NCBI GenBank assembly: GCA_017695055.1
Contig: JADILY010000021.1
Span: 1 to 24,595, forward strand
Reading direction: 5' to 3'
Length of the DNA: 24,595 bases
Source of the DNA: Merdivivens faecigallinarum
GTDB lineage: Bacteria > Bacteroidota > Bacteroidia > Bacteroidales > UBA932
Every line of letters begins with the position of its first letter. The stretch's first letter is position 1. Shown here piece by piece: positions 23,418 to 24,595 of the stretch. Below the pieces are notes generated by a model that did no database searches, was not told where the DNA came from, and was given only the letters and a program-made list of their open reading frames with translations. The position numbers and the translations under genes were made by a program.

Positions 23418-24595
23418 ATGGAAAGAAGGACAAGAGTAAGATTCGCACCGTCCCCTACGGGACCCCTCCACATGGGAGGAGTGCGCACCGCATTATACAA
23501 TTATCTCTATGCGAAACAGCACGGGGGAGATTTCATAATCCGCATCGAAGACACCGACTCACAGAGATTCGTCCCCGGGGCGGAACAGTATATAATCGAC
23601 TCCCTCAACTGGTGCGGAATCATACCGGACGAAGGTGTGGACGAAAACGGAAAGGTCGTCGAGACCCCTTCTGAAAAACACCCACATGCCCCTTACAGAC
23701 AATCGCAGAGGAAAAGCATTTACAGGAAATATGCCGAGCAGCTTGTTGAAAACGGCTATGCATATTATGCTTTCGACACCTCGGAAGAGCTCGCCGCAAT
23801 GAGGGCCGAAGCGGAAGCGAAAAAGGAGACTTTCATCTACAACCACGAGACAAGGGGAAGGCTCAAAAACTCGCTTACCCTTCCGCGTGAAGAATGGGAA
23901 AGACGGCTCAAGGAAGAAACTGGCTGGACAATCCGCTTCAAAATGCCGGAAAACCGCATCGTCGAAATGGACGACCTGATAAGGGGGCACATCGAAGTCA
24001 ACACAGGCATTCTGGACGACAAGGTACTGTGGAAAAGCCATGACGGACTGCCTACATACCATCTGGCGAACATAGTGGACGACCACCTGATGGAAATCAC
24101 CGAAGTCATCAGAGGCGAAGAGTGGCTGCCTTCACTTCCGCTGCACTATCTCCTCTATGAAGCATTCGGCTGGACGGACTCGATGCCGAGATTCGCCCAC
24201 CTGTCTCTGCTCCTGAAACCGGACGGCAAGGGAAAGCTCAGCAAAAGGGACGGGGACAGGCTCGGATTCCCTGTTTTTCCGCTGCAATGGATAAATCCTG
24301 AAGGGGAAATCACCAGGGGATACAGGGAAGAAGGCTATCTTCCCGAAGCTTTCGTGAACATGCTCGCAATGCTCGGATGGAACCCTGGAGACGACAGGGA
24401 AATGTTTACGATAGACGAGCTCGTTGAAACATTCTCTCTCGGGAGGGTGATAAAATCCGGAGCCCGTTTCAATCCGGAAAAGGCGAAATGGTACAACCGC
24501 GAATATTTACGCAGGATGCCGGACGAAAAGATTGCCGGCGAATTCAGAAAAATACTCGACAGCCACGGCATAGACAGGGAAAAATTCGATGACGC
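23418..24595 (+). CDS. gltX: Glutamyl-tRNA synthetase (3' partial)
   Basis: Charges tRNA-Glu with glutamate in the cytoplasm. The 392 residues visible open with RFAPSPTGPLHMGG, the class I HIGH site (HMGG, 18-21), then IIRIEDTDSQRF and, further on, EVIRGEEWLPSLPLH. The second ATP motif is KLSKR (273-277), the KMSKS equivalent, followed by DGDRLGFPVFPLQW. The anticodon-binding part begins after about 340 and is cut by the window end. The ATG at 23418 is the only start giving the complete N-terminus. It lies 37 nt after ftsZ with no clear terminator or promoter between, so read-through from the dcw cluster is likely. Confidence 0.98.
   Translation, partial: MERRTRVRFAPSPTGPLHMGGVRTALYNYLYAKQHGGDFIIRIEDTDSQRFVPGAEQYIIDSLNWCGIIPDEGVDENGKVVETPSEKHPHAPYRQSQRKSIYRKYAEQLVENGYAYYAFDTSEELAAMRAEAEAKKETFIYNHETRGRLKNSLTLPREEWERRLKEETGWTIRFKMPENRIVEMDDLIRGHIEVNTGILDDKVLWKSHDGLPTYHLANIVDDHLMEITEVIRGEEWLPSLPLHYLLYEAFGWTDSMPRFAHLSLLLKPDGKGKLSKRDGDRLGFPVFPLQWINPEGEITRGYREEGYLPEAFVNMLAMLGWNPGDDREMFTIDELVETFSLGRVIKSGARFNPEKAKWYNREYLRRMPDEKIAGEFRKILDSHGIDREKFDD

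Overview
The window looks like ordinary chromosomal DNA from a member of the order Bacteroidales (phylum Bacteroidota). Four things point there: the gene order of the division and cell-wall cluster, the short Bacteroidota-type FtsL after rsmH, sites matching the TAnnTTTG promoter -7 element of that phylum, and a thioredoxin of the lipoprotein type common in Bacteroides relatives. Base composition appears to be near 50% GC. I cannot name the genus.

Layout. (1) 1-2.5 kb: the 3' part of an exported thioredoxin faces a leftward set, dnaX (2550-4307) > lptB-like ABC ATPase (1751-2503) > L-serine dehydratase (539-1741), with a hairpin between the two convergent ends. (2) 4.3-7.1 kb: a rightward group starting from a probable divergent promoter opposite dnaX. 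It holds a secreted protein of unknown function, an M16B zinc peptidase that overlaps it, and a class I O-methyltransferase. (3) 7.1-8.4 kb: a leftward M23 lipoprotein peptidase whose 3' end runs 51 bp into the methyltransferase. (4) 8.4-8.55 kb: a divergent intergenic region with a 30-bp-period direct repeat and the probable promoter of the next cluster. (5) 8.55-23.4 kb: a complete Bacteroidota dcw cluster, mraZ-rsmH-ftsL-ftsI-murE-mraY-murD-ftsW-murG-murC-ftsQ-ftsA-ftsZ, all rightward. Gaps are 13 nt or less and many genes overlap. (6) 23.4 kb to the end: gltX, cut by the window edge.

How it works together. MurC, MurD and MurE build the UDP-MurNAc-peptide, and the MurE DNPR motif predicts meso-diaminopimelate at position 3. 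MraY and MurG make lipid II on the inner membrane. FtsW and FtsI polymerise and crosslink septal peptidoglycan. FtsL and FtsQ link them to the FtsA/FtsZ ring. The M23 lipoprotein next door probably cleaves or remodels the same wall. murF, murB and ddl are not in this window.

I found no mobile element, CRISPR array, RNA gene, phage or defence locus, and no convincing undescribed multi-gene system. The points worth a second look are local: the mraZ upstream repeat, an FtsA with altered nucleotide motifs and a Lys/Asp-rich tail, the unrecognised secreted protein coupled to an M16 peptidase, an M23 enzyme with HLD in place of HxH, and several start-site corrections.
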